This document shows, one piece after another, positions 1 to 9,501 of a stretch of DNA of 64,000 bases (position 1 is the first letter of the stretch; every line of letters begins with the position of its first letter). Origin of the DNA: Oceanimonas baumannii (GTDB lineage: Bacteria; Pseudomonadota; Gammaproteobacteria; Enterobacterales; Aeromonadaceae); assembly GCF_002245495.1 (NCBI RefSeq), contig NZ_NQJF01000002.1, forward strand, positions 332,018 through 396,017, given 5' to 3'. Below the pieces are notes generated by a model. The model was not told the DNA's origin. It did no database searches and saw nothing but the letters and a program-made list of their open reading frames with translations. Made by a program: the position numbers and the translations under genes.

Positions 1-495
1 ACGTTTCCTCATCCCATTGTGCTGGTACAGCATATGCCCGGCACCTTTACCACTGCTTTTGCCGCCCGGCTGGACGGACTGTGCCAGATCCGGGTTAAGG
101 AAGCTCAGGACGGTGATGTTCTTCGCCCGGGGCATGCCTATCTGGCACCGGGTGGCCGGCAAATGATTTTTGAAGGCCGGCCCGGTGCGGCGCGCCTGCG
201 TATTCTTGATGGTAATGACAAGGTGAATTACAAGCCCTGTGTCGACATCACCTTTGCTTCTGCTGCCAAAGTGTATGGTGGCAAGGTGCTGGCAGTGGTG
301 CTCACCGGCATGGGTGCCGATGGTCGTGACGGTGCCCGTCTGCTCAAGGAGCAGGGAGGCAGCATCTGGGCACAGGATGAAGAAACCTGTGTAGTGTATG
401 GGATGCCTCAGGCGGTGGCCAAAGCCGGGATTGCGTCTGAGTCGCTGCCGCTGCCGTTGATCGGCGAGGCCATTGTTAACGAGATGGCAGGCTGA
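1..495 (+). CDS. cheB: CheB chemotaxis protein-glutamate methylesterase, C-terminal part (5' truncated by window edge)
   Basis: Reading frame 1 is open from the first base, so the start codon and the response-regulator domain lie upstream of the window. The 164 visible residues are the back half of the CheB methylesterase domain, which removes methyl groups from (and deamidates) chemoreceptor glutamates. Two residues of the family's Ser-His-Asp triad are visible: the His in VQHMPGTFT (visible residue 11) and the Asp in [12 protein letters not shown] (bases 301-336). The Ser would be just before the window. The stop codon lies directly ahead of motC (ATG at 497), so the genes are co-transcribed. 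Identification is firm; only the length is unknown. Confidence 0.95.
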   Translation, partial: TFPHPIVLVQHMPGTFTTAFAARLDGLCQIRVKEAQDGDVLRPGHAYLAPGGRQMIFEGRPGAARLRILDGNDKVNYKPCVDITFASAAKVYGGKVLAVVLTGMGADGRDGARLLKEQGGSIWAQDEETCVVYGMPQAVAKAGIASESLPLPLIGEAIVNEMAG

Positions 496-496
496 T

Positions 497-1240
497 ATGG
501 CGCTGGCCGGTCTGCTGCTTGCGCTTGCCTGTATCGTGCTGGCTCAGTGGTGGCACGGAGGTAGCCTGTCGGTATTGCTGGACGGGCCGGCGTTGCTGAT
601 TGTGCTGGGCGGCAGTCTGGGGGCGGTATGGCTGCAAACACCCTGGTTCCAGTTTTGTGCTGCACTCAGGGCGCTGGGCAGGGTACTGACCCCGCCGGTC
701 TGGCCCTTTCAGGAACAATGTTCACGCTTGCTGCGCTGGTCGCATGAGGCGAGACAATCGGGTTTTCTGGCCCTGGAAGGACGCTTGCACTCCGATAACC
801 TTGATGACTTCACCCGTCAGGGACTGCAATGGCTGGTGGATGGCACCGAGCCGGCCATGATGGAACAGTTGCTGGATAATGAGCTGGCCCGTATTGAAGA
901 GCAGAAAGAACTGGAAGCCCGTGTGTTTGAGGCCATGGGCGGTTACAGCCCGACCATTGGCATTATTGGTGCCGTGCTGGGGCTGATTCAGGCGATGTCG
1001 CACCTGGATGATCCTGCCCGCCTCGGCAGCGGTATTGCCGTGGCCTTTGTGGCCACCCTTTACGGGGTGGGGCTGGCCAACCTGTTGTTATTGCCATTGG
1101 CCAACCGGTTGCGGGCTATCTGCCGGCTCGAGCTGCGCTATCGGGAGCTGACTGCCATCGGCCTGCTGGCCATCGCCCGTGGAGAAGGCAGCTTGTCGGT
1201 CAGCCGCCAGCTTAATCAGTTTCAGGGAGGCAGACATTGA
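497..1240 (+). CDS. motC: MotA-type flagellar stator protein MotC
   Basis: A 247-residue MotA/TolQ/ExbB-family membrane protein that would form the proton channel and torque-generating part of a flagellar stator with the next gene. Two N-terminal hydrophobic helices are followed by a charged cytoplasmic stretch (about residues 70-150). Two C-terminal helices carry the conserved prolines in GGYSPTIGIIGAVLGL and the last segment (GIAVAFVATLYGVG). The position between cheB and an OmpA-domain MotB homologue, followed by a ParA gene, is the order known for motC-motD in Pseudomonas, where this is a second stator set. I chose ATG 497 because it sits right after the cheB stop; a longer start inside cheB has less support. 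MotC versus MotA is assigned from context. Confidence 0.88.
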   Translation: MALAGLLLALACIVLAQWWHGGSLSVLLDGPALLIVLGGSLGAVWLQTPWFQFCAALRALGRVLTPPVWPFQEQCSRLLRWSHEARQSGFLALEGRLHSDNLDDFTRQGLQWLVDGTEPAMMEQLLDNELARIEEQKELEARVFEAMGGYSPTIGIIGAVLGLIQAMSHLDDPARLGSGIAVAFVATLYGVGLANLLLLPLANRLRAICRLELRYRELTAIGLLAIARGEGSLSVSRQLNQFQGGRH

Positions 1241-2082
1241 TTAAACGCCGTTCACTGATGCCGGCCAGCCGGGATCAGCATACCGAGCGCTGGCTTGTCT
1301 CTTATGCCGATTACATGACCCTGGCTTTTGCACTGTTTGTGGTGCTGTATGCGGTGCATGCGTCCCGTACTGAATTGCGTCAGCCGGTGATGGAGGGCGT
1401 GCAGCAGGCGTTGGGCCAGCTAGGGGCCCGGCCGGAGATGAATGGTGCCATGGAATATGAAGGCCAGCCGGCACTGCCGGCCAGCGATGTTCTGGCGGCC
1501 ACCAGCAGTGCGAATAGCCTGCATCAGCTGAAATTGGAGCTGGGCGAAAAACTGGCCCCGCTTACCAAACGGCAGCTGGCAAGCATAGAGCAGGGTGATC
1601 ACGAACTGGTGCTGACGCTGGATGGCAGTCTGCTGTTTGCCGAAGGCAGTGCACTGCTTGGCGGTAACAGTGAGGCGGTGTTTAGCGCCCTGATACCCTT
1701 GCTTATTCAGGACACCCACTTTATTCATGTCCGGGGTTTTACCGATAATATAGCCGTCAGCAACGAATTGTATGCATCCAACTGGCAGCTGTCTGCTGAG
1801 CGAGCCAGGGCAGTACTGGAACAGCTGGAGCAGCGTGGAGTAGCCCCACAGCGGCTGCGGCTCGAGGCTTACGGACAATACCGGCCAGTGGCTACCGAAC
1901 AACGCAGGGAAGCGGGGCGTGGGCCCCAGCGGCGGGTGGAAATTGCCATTGCGGCCAGCCGCTGGCAGCCCCCTTTGCCACCACCGGCGCGGCCTCCCGA
2001 GCCGGAGCAAAAAGAAGGCATTCAGATTTATGAGCTGCCGGGAGGCGGCATTCGCATTACCAACGACAGGATAAGGCAGTGA
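1237..2082 (+). CDS. motD: MotB-type flagellar stator protein MotD (OmpA domain)
   Basis: A 281-residue MotB-family protein. It has one N-terminal membrane helix starting at SYADYMTLAFALF, whose Asp (residue 25) is the proton-binding residue of the family. A linker follows, then a C-terminal OmpA-like peptidoglycan-binding domain (about residues 125-235, core VRGFTDN and LSAERARAV), then a proline-rich tail. It would anchor the MotC/MotD stator to the cell wall. The TTG start at 1237 overlaps the motC stop and has an AGGGAGG ribosome site about six bases upstream. ATG 1258 is an alternative that would lose seven residues. The downstream gene starts by a 4-base overlap, so translational coupling runs through the cluster. 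Confidence 0.9.
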   Translation: MIKRRSLMPASRDQHTERWLVSYADYMTLAFALFVVLYAVHASRTELRQPVMEGVQQALGQLGARPEMNGAMEYEGQPALPASDVLAATSSANSLHQLKLELGEKLAPLTKRQLASIEQGDHELVLTLDGSLLFAEGSALLGGNSEAVFSALIPLLIQDTHFIHVRGFTDNIAVSNELYASNWQLSAERARAVLEQLEQRGVAPQRLRLEAYGQYRPVATEQRREAGRGPQRRVEIAIAASRWQPPLPPPARPPEPEQKEGIQIYELPGGGIRITNDRIRQ

Positions 2083-2861
2083 TAGTCTGGACCGTAGCAA
2101 ATCAAAAAGGCGGTGTTGGAAAAACCACCTCAGTGGTGGCGCTGGCGGGCCTGTTGGCGCAGCGCAACAAACGGGTGCTGTTGATCGACACGGATCCCCA
2201 CGGCTCACTGACCGCCTATCTGGACTACAACTCGGATGCGCTGCAGGGCACCTTGTTTGACTTGTTTCAGGCCGGGGCAGGGCGAGCTGAGTTTGACCGG
2301 GTAGCACTGCAGACCCGGTTTGAGGGCATCACCTTGCTGCCTGCGTCCATTTCCCTGGCCACACTGGAGCGTACTTCCAGCAGCCGGGAAGGGATGGGGC
2401 TGGTACTGAAACGGCTGCTGGCCGAAGTAAAGCACGACTTTGATGTGGCCATTATCGACTGCCCGCCGGTGCTGGGGGTGATGATGGTAAACGCCCTGGC
2501 GGCCTGCGATCGTATTCTGGTGCCGGTTCAGACCGAATTTCTGGCGCTCAAGGGGCTGGAGCGCATGGTCAGTACCTTTAAGCTGATGCATAAGGCCCGC
2601 AAAGACGGATTTAATTACACCGTGGTACCAACCATGTATGATCAGCGCACCCGGGCCTCTGTACAGAGCCTTGAAAGCCTGAAAGAGCAGTATGGCGATC
2701 GCGTCTGGCCGGCGGTGGTACCGGTAGATACCAAATTTCGTGATGCCAGCTTGCGCCATGAACCACCGTCTTACTATGCCAAGGGCAGCCGGGGTGTGTA
2801 TGCCTATCAGACCCTGCTGCGCTATTTGTGGCGTCTCGACGGAGGAGACCAGCCGTTATGA
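2079..2861 (+). CDS. parC: ParA-family ATPase of the chemotaxis cluster (ParC, polar localisation)
   Basis: A 260-residue MinD/ParA ATPase with an N-terminal deviant Walker A motif (KGGVGKTTS, residues 10-18) and a switch/Walker B region (DVAIIDCPPVLG). It is embedded between motD and two CheW-like genes and is not next to a parB gene. This matches Vibrio ParC (unrelated to topoisomerase IV ParC) and Pseudomonas PA1462-type proteins, which place chemotaxis arrays at the cell pole. The GTG start at 2079 overlaps the motD stop by four bases. The function in array positioning is inferred from family and context; the ATPase fold is seen directly. Confidence 0.9.
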   Translation: MIVWTVANQKGGVGKTTSVVALAGLLAQRNKRVLLIDTDPHGSLTAYLDYNSDALQGTLFDLFQAGAGRAEFDRVALQTRFEGITLLPASISLATLERTSSSREGMGLVLKRLLAEVKHDFDVAIIDCPPVLGVMMVNALAACDRILVPVQTEFLALKGLERMVSTFKLMHKARKDGFNYTVVPTMYDQRTRASVQSLESLKEQYGDRVWPAVVPVDTKFRDASLRHEPPSYYAKGSRGVYAYQTLLRYLWRLDGGDQPL

Positions 2862-3610
2862 ATCAACGTCAGTTTGCGGCTCTCGACGATTACTTCGATG
2901 CCCTGTTGGAAGAACATGAGCCGCAGCCCGCACCTGAGGTTGCGCCGGTGGCTTACGCCGATCCACAGGAAGATGAACGTCGCCGGGCGTTGGAGTCATT
3001 GCTGGCTACCGTCGCCGAGCTGAAAGAAGAAGCGGCTGCCGAGCCGTTGGCGCCGCTCAGTGAACCGGAATTAAAGGCGATGTCCGACGAGGTGCCGTCG
3101 CCCATACCGGAGGTCACAGCGGCCCCTCTGCCCGCACCGGATAAGGCACCGGCCTGGCGCAATATGGAAACAGAAGCGCATTTTCAGGCGCTGTTTTTTG
3201 AAGTGGCCGGCATGACCTTTGCCGTACCGCTTACACACCTGGGAGGCATTTATCAGCTGACCAGGCTCACCAGCCTGTTTGGTAAGCCGGCCTGGTTTGC
3301 CGGTATCATGACCGAACGGGAACGCCAGCTCAGTGTGGTAGACACGGCGCGCTGGGCCATGCCCGGGCATATTCAGGATGAAGAATATCAGTATGTGGTC
3401 ACCCTGGGCGAAAGCCACTGGGGGCTGTCCTGTCATCAGCTGAAAGGCACCTCCCTGCTCAGCCGGGAGCAGGTGAAATGGCGGACCACACCCGGCTCCC
3501 GGCCCTGGCTGGCAGGAATGGTAAAAGAAAAAATGTGTGCTCTGCTGCATGTGGATGCGTTGATCGCGCTGCTGGAGCAAGGTAAAAATATCGACGGACA
3601 TCGGGTCTGA
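2858..3610 (+). CDS. parP: CheW-domain array protein ParP
   Basis: A 250-residue protein with an acidic, proline- and alanine-rich N-terminal half (residues 1-110, probably disordered) and a C-terminal CheW-like domain (from about residue 118, FFEVAGMTFAVPLTHLGGIYQL). In Vibrio the equivalent gene after parC encodes ParP, whose CheW-like domain inserts into CheA arrays and links them to ParC. The order parC-parP-cheW is the same here. ATG 2858 overlaps the parC stop by four bases and has GGAGGAG upstream. It could instead be called simply a second CheW protein. Confidence 0.85.
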   Translation: MNQRQFAALDDYFDALLEEHEPQPAPEVAPVAYADPQEDERRRALESLLATVAELKEEAAAEPLAPLSEPELKAMSDEVPSPIPEVTAAPLPAPDKAPAWRNMETEAHFQALFFEVAGMTFAVPLTHLGGIYQLTRLTSLFGKPAWFAGIMTERERQLSVVDTARWAMPGHIQDEEYQYVVTLGESHWGLSCHQLKGTSLLSREQVKWRTTPGSRPWLAGMVKEKMCALLHVDALIALLEQGKNIDGHRV

Positions 3611-3629
3611 GAGAAATAAGGATGCGTGT

Positions 3630-4118
3630 ATGAGCAATCATCGCAATGTGGCGGAAAGTCTGGCCGAAAACGAAGTCCTGCAGTGGGTTACCTTTCGTCT
3701 GGATAACGAAACCTATGGTATCAATGTGATGCAGGTGCAGGAGGTATTGCGCTACAGCGATATTGCTCCGGTTCCCGGTGCGCCGGACTATGTGCTGGGG
3801 ATTATTAACCTGCGTGGCAATGTGGTTACCGTGCTCGACACCCGTCTGCGTTTTGGCCTGCCGAGTGTAGAGGTGACCGACAATACCCGTATTGTGATCA
3901 TTGAGGCAGAAAAGCAGGTGGTCGGTATTCTGGTCGACAGCGTGGCCGAAGTGGTTTATCTGAAGTCGTCGGAAATAGAAAGCGCACCCAATGTCGGCAC
4001 CAGTGAAAGCGCCCGCTTTATTCAGGGCGTGTGCAACCGGGAAAACGAACTGCTGATCCTGGTGGATCTTGATAAGCTGCTCTCCGATGATGAGTGGGAA
4101 GAGCTGAGCCAGCTTTAA
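3630..4118 (+). CDS. cheW: CheW chemotaxis coupling protein
   Basis: A 162-residue CheW that couples chemoreceptors to CheA kinase. The whole protein is a single CheW domain: WVTFRLDNETYGINVMQVQEV, then the family core PGAPDYVLGIINLRGNVV (about residues 48-65) and DTRLRFGL. It is the last recognisable chemotaxis gene before the DUF2802 gene, with which it shares one base (TAATG). The length is typical of the family. Confidence 0.95.
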   Translation: MSNHRNVAESLAENEVLQWVTFRLDNETYGINVMQVQEVLRYSDIAPVPGAPDYVLGIINLRGNVVTVLDTRLRFGLPSVEVTDNTRIVIIEAEKQVVGILVDSVAEVVYLKSSEIESAPNVGTSESARFIQGVCNRENELLILVDLDKLLSDDEWEELSQL

Positions 4119-4522
4119 TGATCAGTGAAACCGCCTTGCTTTTGGCGTTACTGGCGTTGGTGATGGCGCTGGCCGCCATAGGGATTGCCTGGATGATGTG
4201 GCGGCGCAGCCAGCGCAAGCTTGAGGCCATGAGCACCCTGATGCGAGAGCTGGCCCGTAACCGGGACAGCTACCGCAAACAACTGGAAGAGCTGCAGACG
4301 GCCAATATCGGCATGGGCAAAAAGCTGAATGAGCTGGGCCGCTATCTGGCCGCGCTGCGCGAACAACAGCAGGAGCTGGCGCTCAAGGATCCCCAGAGCA
4401 AGCTTTACAGCCGGGCTGCCCGCATGGTTCAGCTGGGTGCCGATATTGAAGAAATCATGGCCGAATGTGACATGCCCAGAGCTGAAGCCGAGCTGTTGTT
4501 GTCGCTGCATCGTCGGCGCTAA
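4118..4522 (+). CDS. DUF2802 membrane protein of the chemotaxis/flagellar cluster
   Basis: A 134-residue protein with one N-terminal membrane helix (residues 6-27), a basic turn (MWRRSQRK), a predicted coiled coil (about 35-95) and a C-terminal stretch (VQLGADIEEIMAECDMPRAEAELL) that resembles a small DNA-binding-like helical pair. Proteins of this DUF2802 type follow cheW in Pseudomonas, Vibrio and Shewanella flagellar clusters; their function is not established. I chose ATG 4118, which overlaps the cheW stop by one base; a longer start inside cheW is possible. Confidence 0.8.
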   Translation: MISETALLLALLALVMALAAIGIAWMMWRRSQRKLEAMSTLMRELARNRDSYRKQLEELQTANIGMGKKLNELGRYLAALREQQQELALKDPQSKLYSRAARMVQLGADIEEIMAECDMPRAEAELLLSLHRRR

Positions 4523-4708
4523 CCCCTGAACTGTTCCCATTGACGCAGGTTGGCGATGAGCGCAGCGAATCCTGACCTGCTTCTTTTCGCTATTTTTGTC
4601 CCAGCGCAATAAACTTCCTGTAATTCTGCCTTATGGCCCCAAGGGGCAAGTCTGTACCGGCACCTTGTGCTAGACTGGCGGCCATTTTTTAACGGCCGAA
4701 CTCTTACT

Positions 4709-5341
4709 ATGCTTGAAGCCAACGCTCTGACCTGCGTTCGCGAAGAACGCACTCTGTTCAGTGAGCTGTCTCTTTCTGTTGCTCCCGGTGAGCTGGTGCA
4801 GGTTGCCGGACCCAATGGGGCTGGCAAAACCAGCTTGTTGCGTCTGCTGGCAGGCTTGTCCCGGCCTTATGAAGGCAATGTAAGCTGGCAGGGAGAGAAT
4901 ATTGAGCACTGTCGTGACAGCTTCCACCAGGAATTATTCTATCTCGGCCATCAGGCCGGCATTAAGCACGAGCTCTCTGCCTATGAGAATCTGGCCTTTT
5001 TTCGCCGCATGCACCATCAGGGCAGCAATGCCAATCTGTGGGAAGTGCTGGCTCAGGTCGGGCTGGCCGGTCTGGAAGATCAATATGCCGGTCAGCTTTC
5101 CGCCGGGCAGAAGCGCCGGGTGGCACTGGCTCGTTTATGGCTGGGTGGACCCAAGCTCTGGATCCTCGATGAACCCTTTACCGCCATCGACAAACATGGG
5201 GTAAAAGTGCTGGAGCGGTTGTTTCTGGAGCACACTGATGCGGGGGGGATGGTGCTGATCACCACTCACCAGGATCTTAATCTGTGCGCCGACCGGGCAC
5301 GAGTTCTTCATCTCACGTCATCCCGCGAGGACGCCCAATGA
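4709..5341 (+). CDS. ccmA: CcmA, cytochrome c maturation ABC transporter ATPase
   Basis: A 210-residue ABC ATPase. Walker A is GPNGAGKTS, the signature is [14 protein letters not shown] and Walker B is [11 protein letters not shown]. With CcmB and CcmC it forms the complex whose ATP hydrolysis releases haem-loaded CcmE. It is the first gene of a nine-gene ccm operon in canonical order. The 186-base gap after the chemotaxis genes must hold the operon promoter, but I saw no convincing -35/-10 pair. The start ATG 4709 aligns with family starts ([14 protein letters not shown]). Confidence 0.95.
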   Translation: MLEANALTCVREERTLFSELSLSVAPGELVQVAGPNGAGKTSLLRLLAGLSRPYEGNVSWQGENIEHCRDSFHQELFYLGHQAGIKHELSAYENLAFFRRMHHQGSNANLWEVLAQVGLAGLEDQYAGQLSAGQKRRVALARLWLGGPKLWILDEPFTAIDKHGVKVLERLFLEHTDAGGMVLITTHQDLNLCADRARVLHLTSSREDAQ

Positions 5342-6006
5342 TGCATTCTTTCGCCGGTGTGGTGCGCCGGGAGCTGGTCAGCGCCCTGCGCCGGCGCGCC
5401 GATATTCTAAATCCGCTGTGGTTTTTCGTCATCGTGATTACCCTGTTTCCTCTGGGCGTGGGGCCCGAGCCGGCGCTGCTGGCGCGTATTGCCCCCGGTA
5501 TCGTGTGGGTGGCGGCGCTGTTGGCGTCGTTGCTGGCGCTGGAACGGCTGTTTCGCGATGACTATATTGACGGCACTCTGGAACAAATGATGCTGATGCC
5601 CTGCCCGTTAGGGGTTGTGGTGCTGGCCAAGGTGCTGGCGCACTGGCTGCTGACCGGGTTACCGTTATTGCTGTTGTCACCGCTGGTGGCGGTGTTGCTC
5701 AGCATGGATATGAACGGTTTTCTGGGGATGTTCTGGACGCTGTTGCTCGGGACACCGATTCTCAGCCTGCTGGGAGCGATTGGAGTGGCACTGACCGTTG
5801 GCATTGGCAAGGGGGGGGTGCTGCTCAGTCTGTTGACACTGCCGCTGTATATTCCCGTGCTTATCTTTGCGACTTCCGCGATTGAAACTGCGGGGCTTGG
5901 CTTGCCCTATAGTGGTCAGCTGGCCATTTTGGGGGCCATGCTGGCGGGCAGTGTGACGCTGGCACCTTTTGCCATTGCAGCGGCGCTGCGGGTTAGCGTG
6001 AATTAG
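5338..6006 (+). CDS. ccmB: CcmB, haem exporter permease
   Basis: A 222-residue membrane protein with six predicted helices, the permease partner of CcmA in the CcmABCD haem-handling complex. [19 protein letters not shown] and the [14 protein letters not shown] loop are recognisable family features. The start overlaps the ccmA stop (ATGATG at 5338; either ATG is possible). The length matches the roughly 220 residues usual for CcmB. Confidence 0.94.
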   Translation: MMHSFAGVVRRELVSALRRRADILNPLWFFVIVITLFPLGVGPEPALLARIAPGIVWVAALLASLLALERLFRDDYIDGTLEQMMLMPCPLGVVVLAKVLAHWLLTGLPLLLLSPLVAVLLSMDMNGFLGMFWTLLLGTPILSLLGAIGVALTVGIGKGGVLLSLLTLPLYIPVLIFATSAIETAGLGLPYSGQLAILGAMLAGSVTLAPFAIAAALRVSVN

Positions 6007-6057
6007 GGTCATTTGAGCCGTTAAAGATCGGCAAAAATTTTTAAACAGAGCGGATTT

Positions 6058-6072
6058 GGGTTATCTTAACCC
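6058..6072. other. Inverted repeat in the ccmB-ccmC gap
   Basis: The 106-base gap between ccmB and ccmC is unusually long for this otherwise overlapping operon and is AT-rich. It contains the perfect inverted repeat GGGTTA-TCT-TAACCC, with the AT-rich TATATAAAAGG about 20 bases further on. It could be an operator, a small hairpin or part of an internal promoter; no function can be shown from sequence. Confidence 0.35.
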
Positions 6073-6112
6073 CGCCCAAAAATACGTAGTATATAAAAGG
6101 TCTTTGAGCAAG

Positions 6113-6859
6113 ATGTGGAAATGGTTACACCCCTACGCCAGGTCAGAGGACGCTTACCGCATTGCCGGTCTGTGGCTACCCTGGTTTGCTGCATTCAGCG
6201 TGATCTCCTTTACCATCGGACTGGCGTGGGGGCTGGCATTTGCGCCGGCCGACTACCAGCAGGGTGATGCGTTCCGCATCATTTACATCCATGTGCCGGC
6301 GGCCATCATGTCGATGGGGGCCTACTCTTCCATGGCCATTGCTGCCTTTATTGGTCTGGTATGGCAAATCAAAACGGCGAACATGGCGGTGTCGGCCATC
6401 GCGCCGGTGGGAGCCGTATTCACCTTTATTGCCCTGTTCACCGGTGCTGCCTGGGGTAAACCCATGTGGGGAACCTGGTGGGTATGGGATGCGCGTCTGA
6501 CATCCGAACTGATTCTGCTGTTTCTCTATCTTGGGGTGATTGCGCTTTATAACGCCATTTCCGACAAGGTGCTGGCTGGCCGTGCCGCCGGTATTCTGGC
6601 GCTGGTCGGGGTGATCAACCTGCCCATTATTCATTACTCCGTTGAATGGTGGAATACCCTGCATCAGGGAGCCACTATCACCAAATTTGATAAGCCGTCC
6701 ATTTCAAACGACATGCTCTGGCCGTTGTTGATCATGATTTTTGCCTTTATTTGCTTCCTTGGTGCGCTGACCCTGATGCGGTTGCGTAATGAGCTGATCA
6801 GACGGGAGTCTCATCGTCCCTGGGTTTTGAAGCTGGCGGAGAAACAACATGAAGTTTGA
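6113..6859 (+). CDS. ccmC: CcmC, haem-handling protein
   Basis: A 248-residue inner-membrane protein with six predicted helices and the tryptophan-rich WWD motif (WGTWWVWDARLTSEL) that holds haem at the periplasmic face for transfer to CcmE. The conserved histidines are in YIHVPAA and in the loop NLPIIHYSVEWWNTLHQG. ATG 6113 gives MWKWLHPYA, which lines up with enteric CcmC (MWKTLH...). A longer start at 6056 is less likely. The gene overlaps ccmD by 11 bases. Confidence 0.95.
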   Translation: MWKWLHPYARSEDAYRIAGLWLPWFAAFSVISFTIGLAWGLAFAPADYQQGDAFRIIYIHVPAAIMSMGAYSSMAIAAFIGLVWQIKTANMAVSAIAPVGAVFTFIALFTGAAWGKPMWGTWWVWDARLTSELILLFLYLGVIALYNAISDKVLAGRAAGILALVGVINLPIIHYSVEWWNTLHQGATITKFDKPSISNDMLWPLLIMIFAFICFLGALTLMRLRNELIRRESHRPWVLKLAEKQHEV

Positions 6860-7055
6860 GAGTTGGTCTGCCTTCTGGGCCATGGGAGGCTATGGCTTTT
6901 ACGTGTGGTTATCTTTTGCTGTCACCTTGCTGGTGCTGCTTGGGCAGGTGGTCGTCACTGTCAAAACAAAAAAACGCTTGCTGCGTGAAGTCAGTCAAAA
7001 ACAAGCCAGGGCTGCTCGCCGTGAAGCTGCCCGCAAGTTGGAGAATACGTTATGA
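6849..7055 (+). CDS. ccmD: CcmD, small haem exporter subunit
   Basis: A 68-residue protein with one membrane helix ([17 protein letters not shown]) and a basic C-terminal tail, typical of CcmD, which is needed for release of holo-CcmE from the CcmABC complex. It overlaps ccmC by 11 bases and ccmE by four, in the standard operon position. Confidence 0.92.
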   Translation: MKFESWSAFWAMGGYGFYVWLSFAVTLLVLLGQVVVTVKTKKRLLREVSQKQARAARREAARKLENTL

Positions 7056-7546
7056 ACCCCAGACGTAAAAAGCGAATGACGGTGTTGCTGGCCGTGGTGG
7101 CCGGACTATCGCTTATGGTGGGGCTGATGCTTTATGCCCTGCAGCAAAACATTGACCTTTTTTACACTCCCACCGAACTGGTACAGGGTAAGGGTAAAGA
7201 AAATATTACGCCGGAAGTGGGTCAGCGTCTGCGTATCGGTGGCCTGGTGGTGCCGGGTTCCGTTGAACGGGATCAGCAAAGCCTGAAAGTCAGCTTTGCA
7301 CTGGTGGATGCCGGTGGTGAGCAGGTAACGGTGCGGTTTGACGGCATTCTGCCGGATCTGTTCCGGGAAGGGCAGGGTATCGTCGCCCAGGGGCACCTGG
7401 CTGACGCCCGTACCATTGATGCCTTCGAAGTGCTGGCCAAGCATGACGAAGAATACATGCCACCTGAAGTGGCAGAAGCGCTCAAGGGAATGGAGCACTT
7501 CAAACCCGAGTACACGGAGGCACAGCTGAAGGGCAGCAACCTATGA
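7052..7546 (+). CDS. ccmE: CcmE, periplasmic haem chaperone
   Basis: A 164-residue haem chaperone with an N-terminal signal anchor (residues 10-30) and a periplasmic beta-barrel domain. The haem-binding histidine is H131 in [14 protein letters not shown], the conserved family motif. It receives haem from CcmC and delivers it to CcmF. The start overlaps ccmD (ATGA type) and the stop overlaps ccmF. Confidence 0.96.
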   Translation: MNPRRKKRMTVLLAVVAGLSLMVGLMLYALQQNIDLFYTPTELVQGKGKENITPEVGQRLRIGGLVVPGSVERDQQSLKVSFALVDAGGEQVTVRFDGILPDLFREGQGIVAQGHLADARTIDAFEVLAKHDEEYMPPEVAEALKGMEHFKPEYTEAQLKGSNL

Positions 7547-9501
7547 TCCCCGAGCTTGGACAATTTACCCTGATACTGGCCCTGGCCAGCGCTCTGGTAC
7601 TGAGTATTTACCCCTTGTTGGGGGCCGCCCGCAGCAACACTGCCATGATGCTGCTGGCCCGCCCTTTGGCTTATGCCCAGTTCGGCTTTCTGCTGATCTC
7701 CTTCTTGTGCCTGACCTGGGCCTTTATAGAGCATGACTTTACTGTGCTGTATGTGGCGTCCAACTCCAACAGTCTGTTGCCACTGGCTTACCGTATTTCT
7801 GCAGTGTGGGGTGCACATGAAGGCTCATTGCTGCTGTGGGTGCTGATCCTGGCAGGCTGGACGGCCGCCGTTGCCCGCTTCAGCCGCGCTCTGCCGCTGG
7901 ATGCGGTGGCGCGGGTGCTGAGCGTGATGGGCATGATTGCCATCGGCTTTCTGCTGTTTGTATTGCTCACCTCCAACCCCTTTGAGCGTACACTGCCGTT
8001 TTTCCCGGTAGACGGACGCGATCTGAATCCGCTGCTGCAGGATCCCGGCCTGATTTTCCATCCGCCCATGCTGTATATGGGGTATGTGGGTTTCTCGGTG
8101 GCCTTTGCCTTTGCCATTGCATCTCTGATGACCGGCAAGCTGGATGCTGCCTGGGCCCGCTGGTCCCGCCCGTGGACCATGGCCGCCTGGATCTTTCTGA
8201 CGCTGGGCATCGCTCTGGGCTCCTGGTGGGCTTATTACGAGCTGGGCTGGGGCGGCTGGTGGTTCTGGGATCCGGTGGAAAACGCCTCCTTTATGCCCTG
8301 GCTGGCCGGCACGGCCCTTATCCACTCTCTGGCCGTTACTGAGAAGCGCGCCAGTTTCAAGGCCTGGACCGTGTTGCTGGCCATTATGGCATTCTCTTTA
8401 AGTTTGCTGGGTACCTTCCTGGTGCGCTCCGGTGTGCTGGTATCGGTACATGCCTTTGCGTCCGATCCTACCCGAGGTCTGTTCATTCTTATTTTCCTGT
8501 TGCTGGTGGTGGGCTCATCACTGCTGCTTTATGCCATCAAAGGAGCCGAAGTACGCAGCCACGGCAAACATGAGCTGGCCAGCCGCGAAAGCCTGTTGCT
8601 GGGTAACAACATCATTCTGATGGCGGGCCTGGTGGTGGTGCTGATCGGGACCTTGCTGCCACTGGTGCACAAAGAGCTGGGCATGGGCAGTATTTCCATT
8701 GGCGCGCCCTTTTTTAACAGCCTTTATGCCTGGCTGATTATTCCCTTTGCGCTGTTGCTGGGGGCCGGTCCGCTGTTCCGCTGGCGTCGTCAGCAGATGA
8801 AAGAGATCAACGGCAAGTTGCTGCTGGCACTGGTGCTCAGTATCGCGATCGGCGTGGCACTGCCGGTGCTTTTCTCCGCTCAGTTTGAGCCCTGGGCTGC
8901 TTTGGGTATTGGTCTGGGTGCCTTTATTACCATTACCAGTCTGCAGGAAACCTGGGTGCGTGCGACCCATCGTCATGCTTTCTTTACTGGTGTGCGTAAG
9001 CTGGGTAACAGTCACTGGGCCATGATCCTTGGCCATATCGGCCTGGCGGTCACCATTATCGGGATAAGCTGTACCCAGCTGTACAGCATTGAACGTGATG
9101 TGCGCATGCTCCCCGGTGATACCGTGACCTTTGCCGATTACACCTTTACCTTTGAGGGGATTCGAGAAGCCGACGGCCCGAACTACGATGGTTTCAAAGG
9201 GGTTATCAGCGTGGCCAAAAACGGTCAGCCGCTTACCGAGCTGAAAGCCGAGAAGCGTTTTTATCTGGTGCAGCGCATGTCAATGACCGAGGCGGCCATT
9301 GATGCCGGTTTCACCCGGGATCTCTATGCCGCACTGGGTGAAGAGCTGGATGATGGTGCCTGGGCGGTACGACTTTATTACAAGCCCTTTGTCCGCTGGA
9401 TCTGGTTTGGTGGCCTGCTGATGTCCATCGGTGGCGTGATCGCCATGATGGACAAGCGTTATCGCTTTGGCCGTAAGCAACAGACTGTGGAGGCACAATG
9501 A
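7543..9501 (+). CDS. ccmF: CcmF, cytochrome c haem lyase subunit
   Basis: A 652-residue polytopic membrane protein. It has the WWD haem-binding signature [19 protein letters not shown] and the neighbouring histidines in [24 protein letters not shown] and [13 protein letters not shown]. It joins haem from CcmE to apocytochrome CXXCH motifs together with CcmH and CcmI. The length is the family norm (about 650). It overlaps ccmE and ccmG by four bases each. Confidence 0.97.
   Translation: MIPELGQFTLILALASALVLSIYPLLGAARSNTAMMLLARPLAYAQFGFLLISFLCLTWAFIEHDFTVLYVASNSNSLLPLAYRISAVWGAHEGSLLLWVLILAGWTAAVARFSRALPLDAVARVLSVMGMIAIGFLLFVLLTSNPFERTLPFFPVDGRDLNPLLQDPGLIFHPPMLYMGYVGFSVAFAFAIASLMTGKLDAAWARWSRPWTMAAWIFLTLGIALGSWWAYYELGWGGWWFWDPVENASFMPWLAGTALIHSLAVTEKRASFKAWTVLLAIMAFSLSLLGTFLVRSGVLVSVHAFASDPTRGLFILIFLLLVVGSSLLLYAIKGAEVRSHGKHELASRESLLLGNNIILMAGLVVVLIGTLLPLVHKELGMGSISIGAPFFNSLYAWLIIPFALLLGAGPLFRWRRQQMKEINGKLLLALVLSIAIGVALPVLFSAQFEPWAALGIGLGAFITITSLQETWVRATHRHAFFTGVRKLGNSHWAMILGHIGLAVTIIGISCTQLYSIERDVRMLPGDTVTFADYTFTFEGIREADGPNYDGFKGVISVAKNGQPLTELKAEKRFYLVQRMSMTEAAIDAGFTRDLYAALGEELDDGAWAVRLYYKPFVRWIWFGGLLMSIGGVIAMMDKRYRFGRKQQTVEAQ

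Noticed and set aside
2079..3610. Plasmid-type partition locus (ParA gene followed by another gene)
   Set aside because: The second gene encodes a CheW-domain protein and not ParB. No parS-like sites are seen and the genes lie in a chemotaxis operon.
4620..4680. Promoter or terminator between the chemotaxis genes and ccmA (GCCCCAAGGGGC and TGCTAGACT)
   Set aside because: The palindrome leaves too small a loop for a stable hairpin, and the extended -10-like hexamer has no matching -35.
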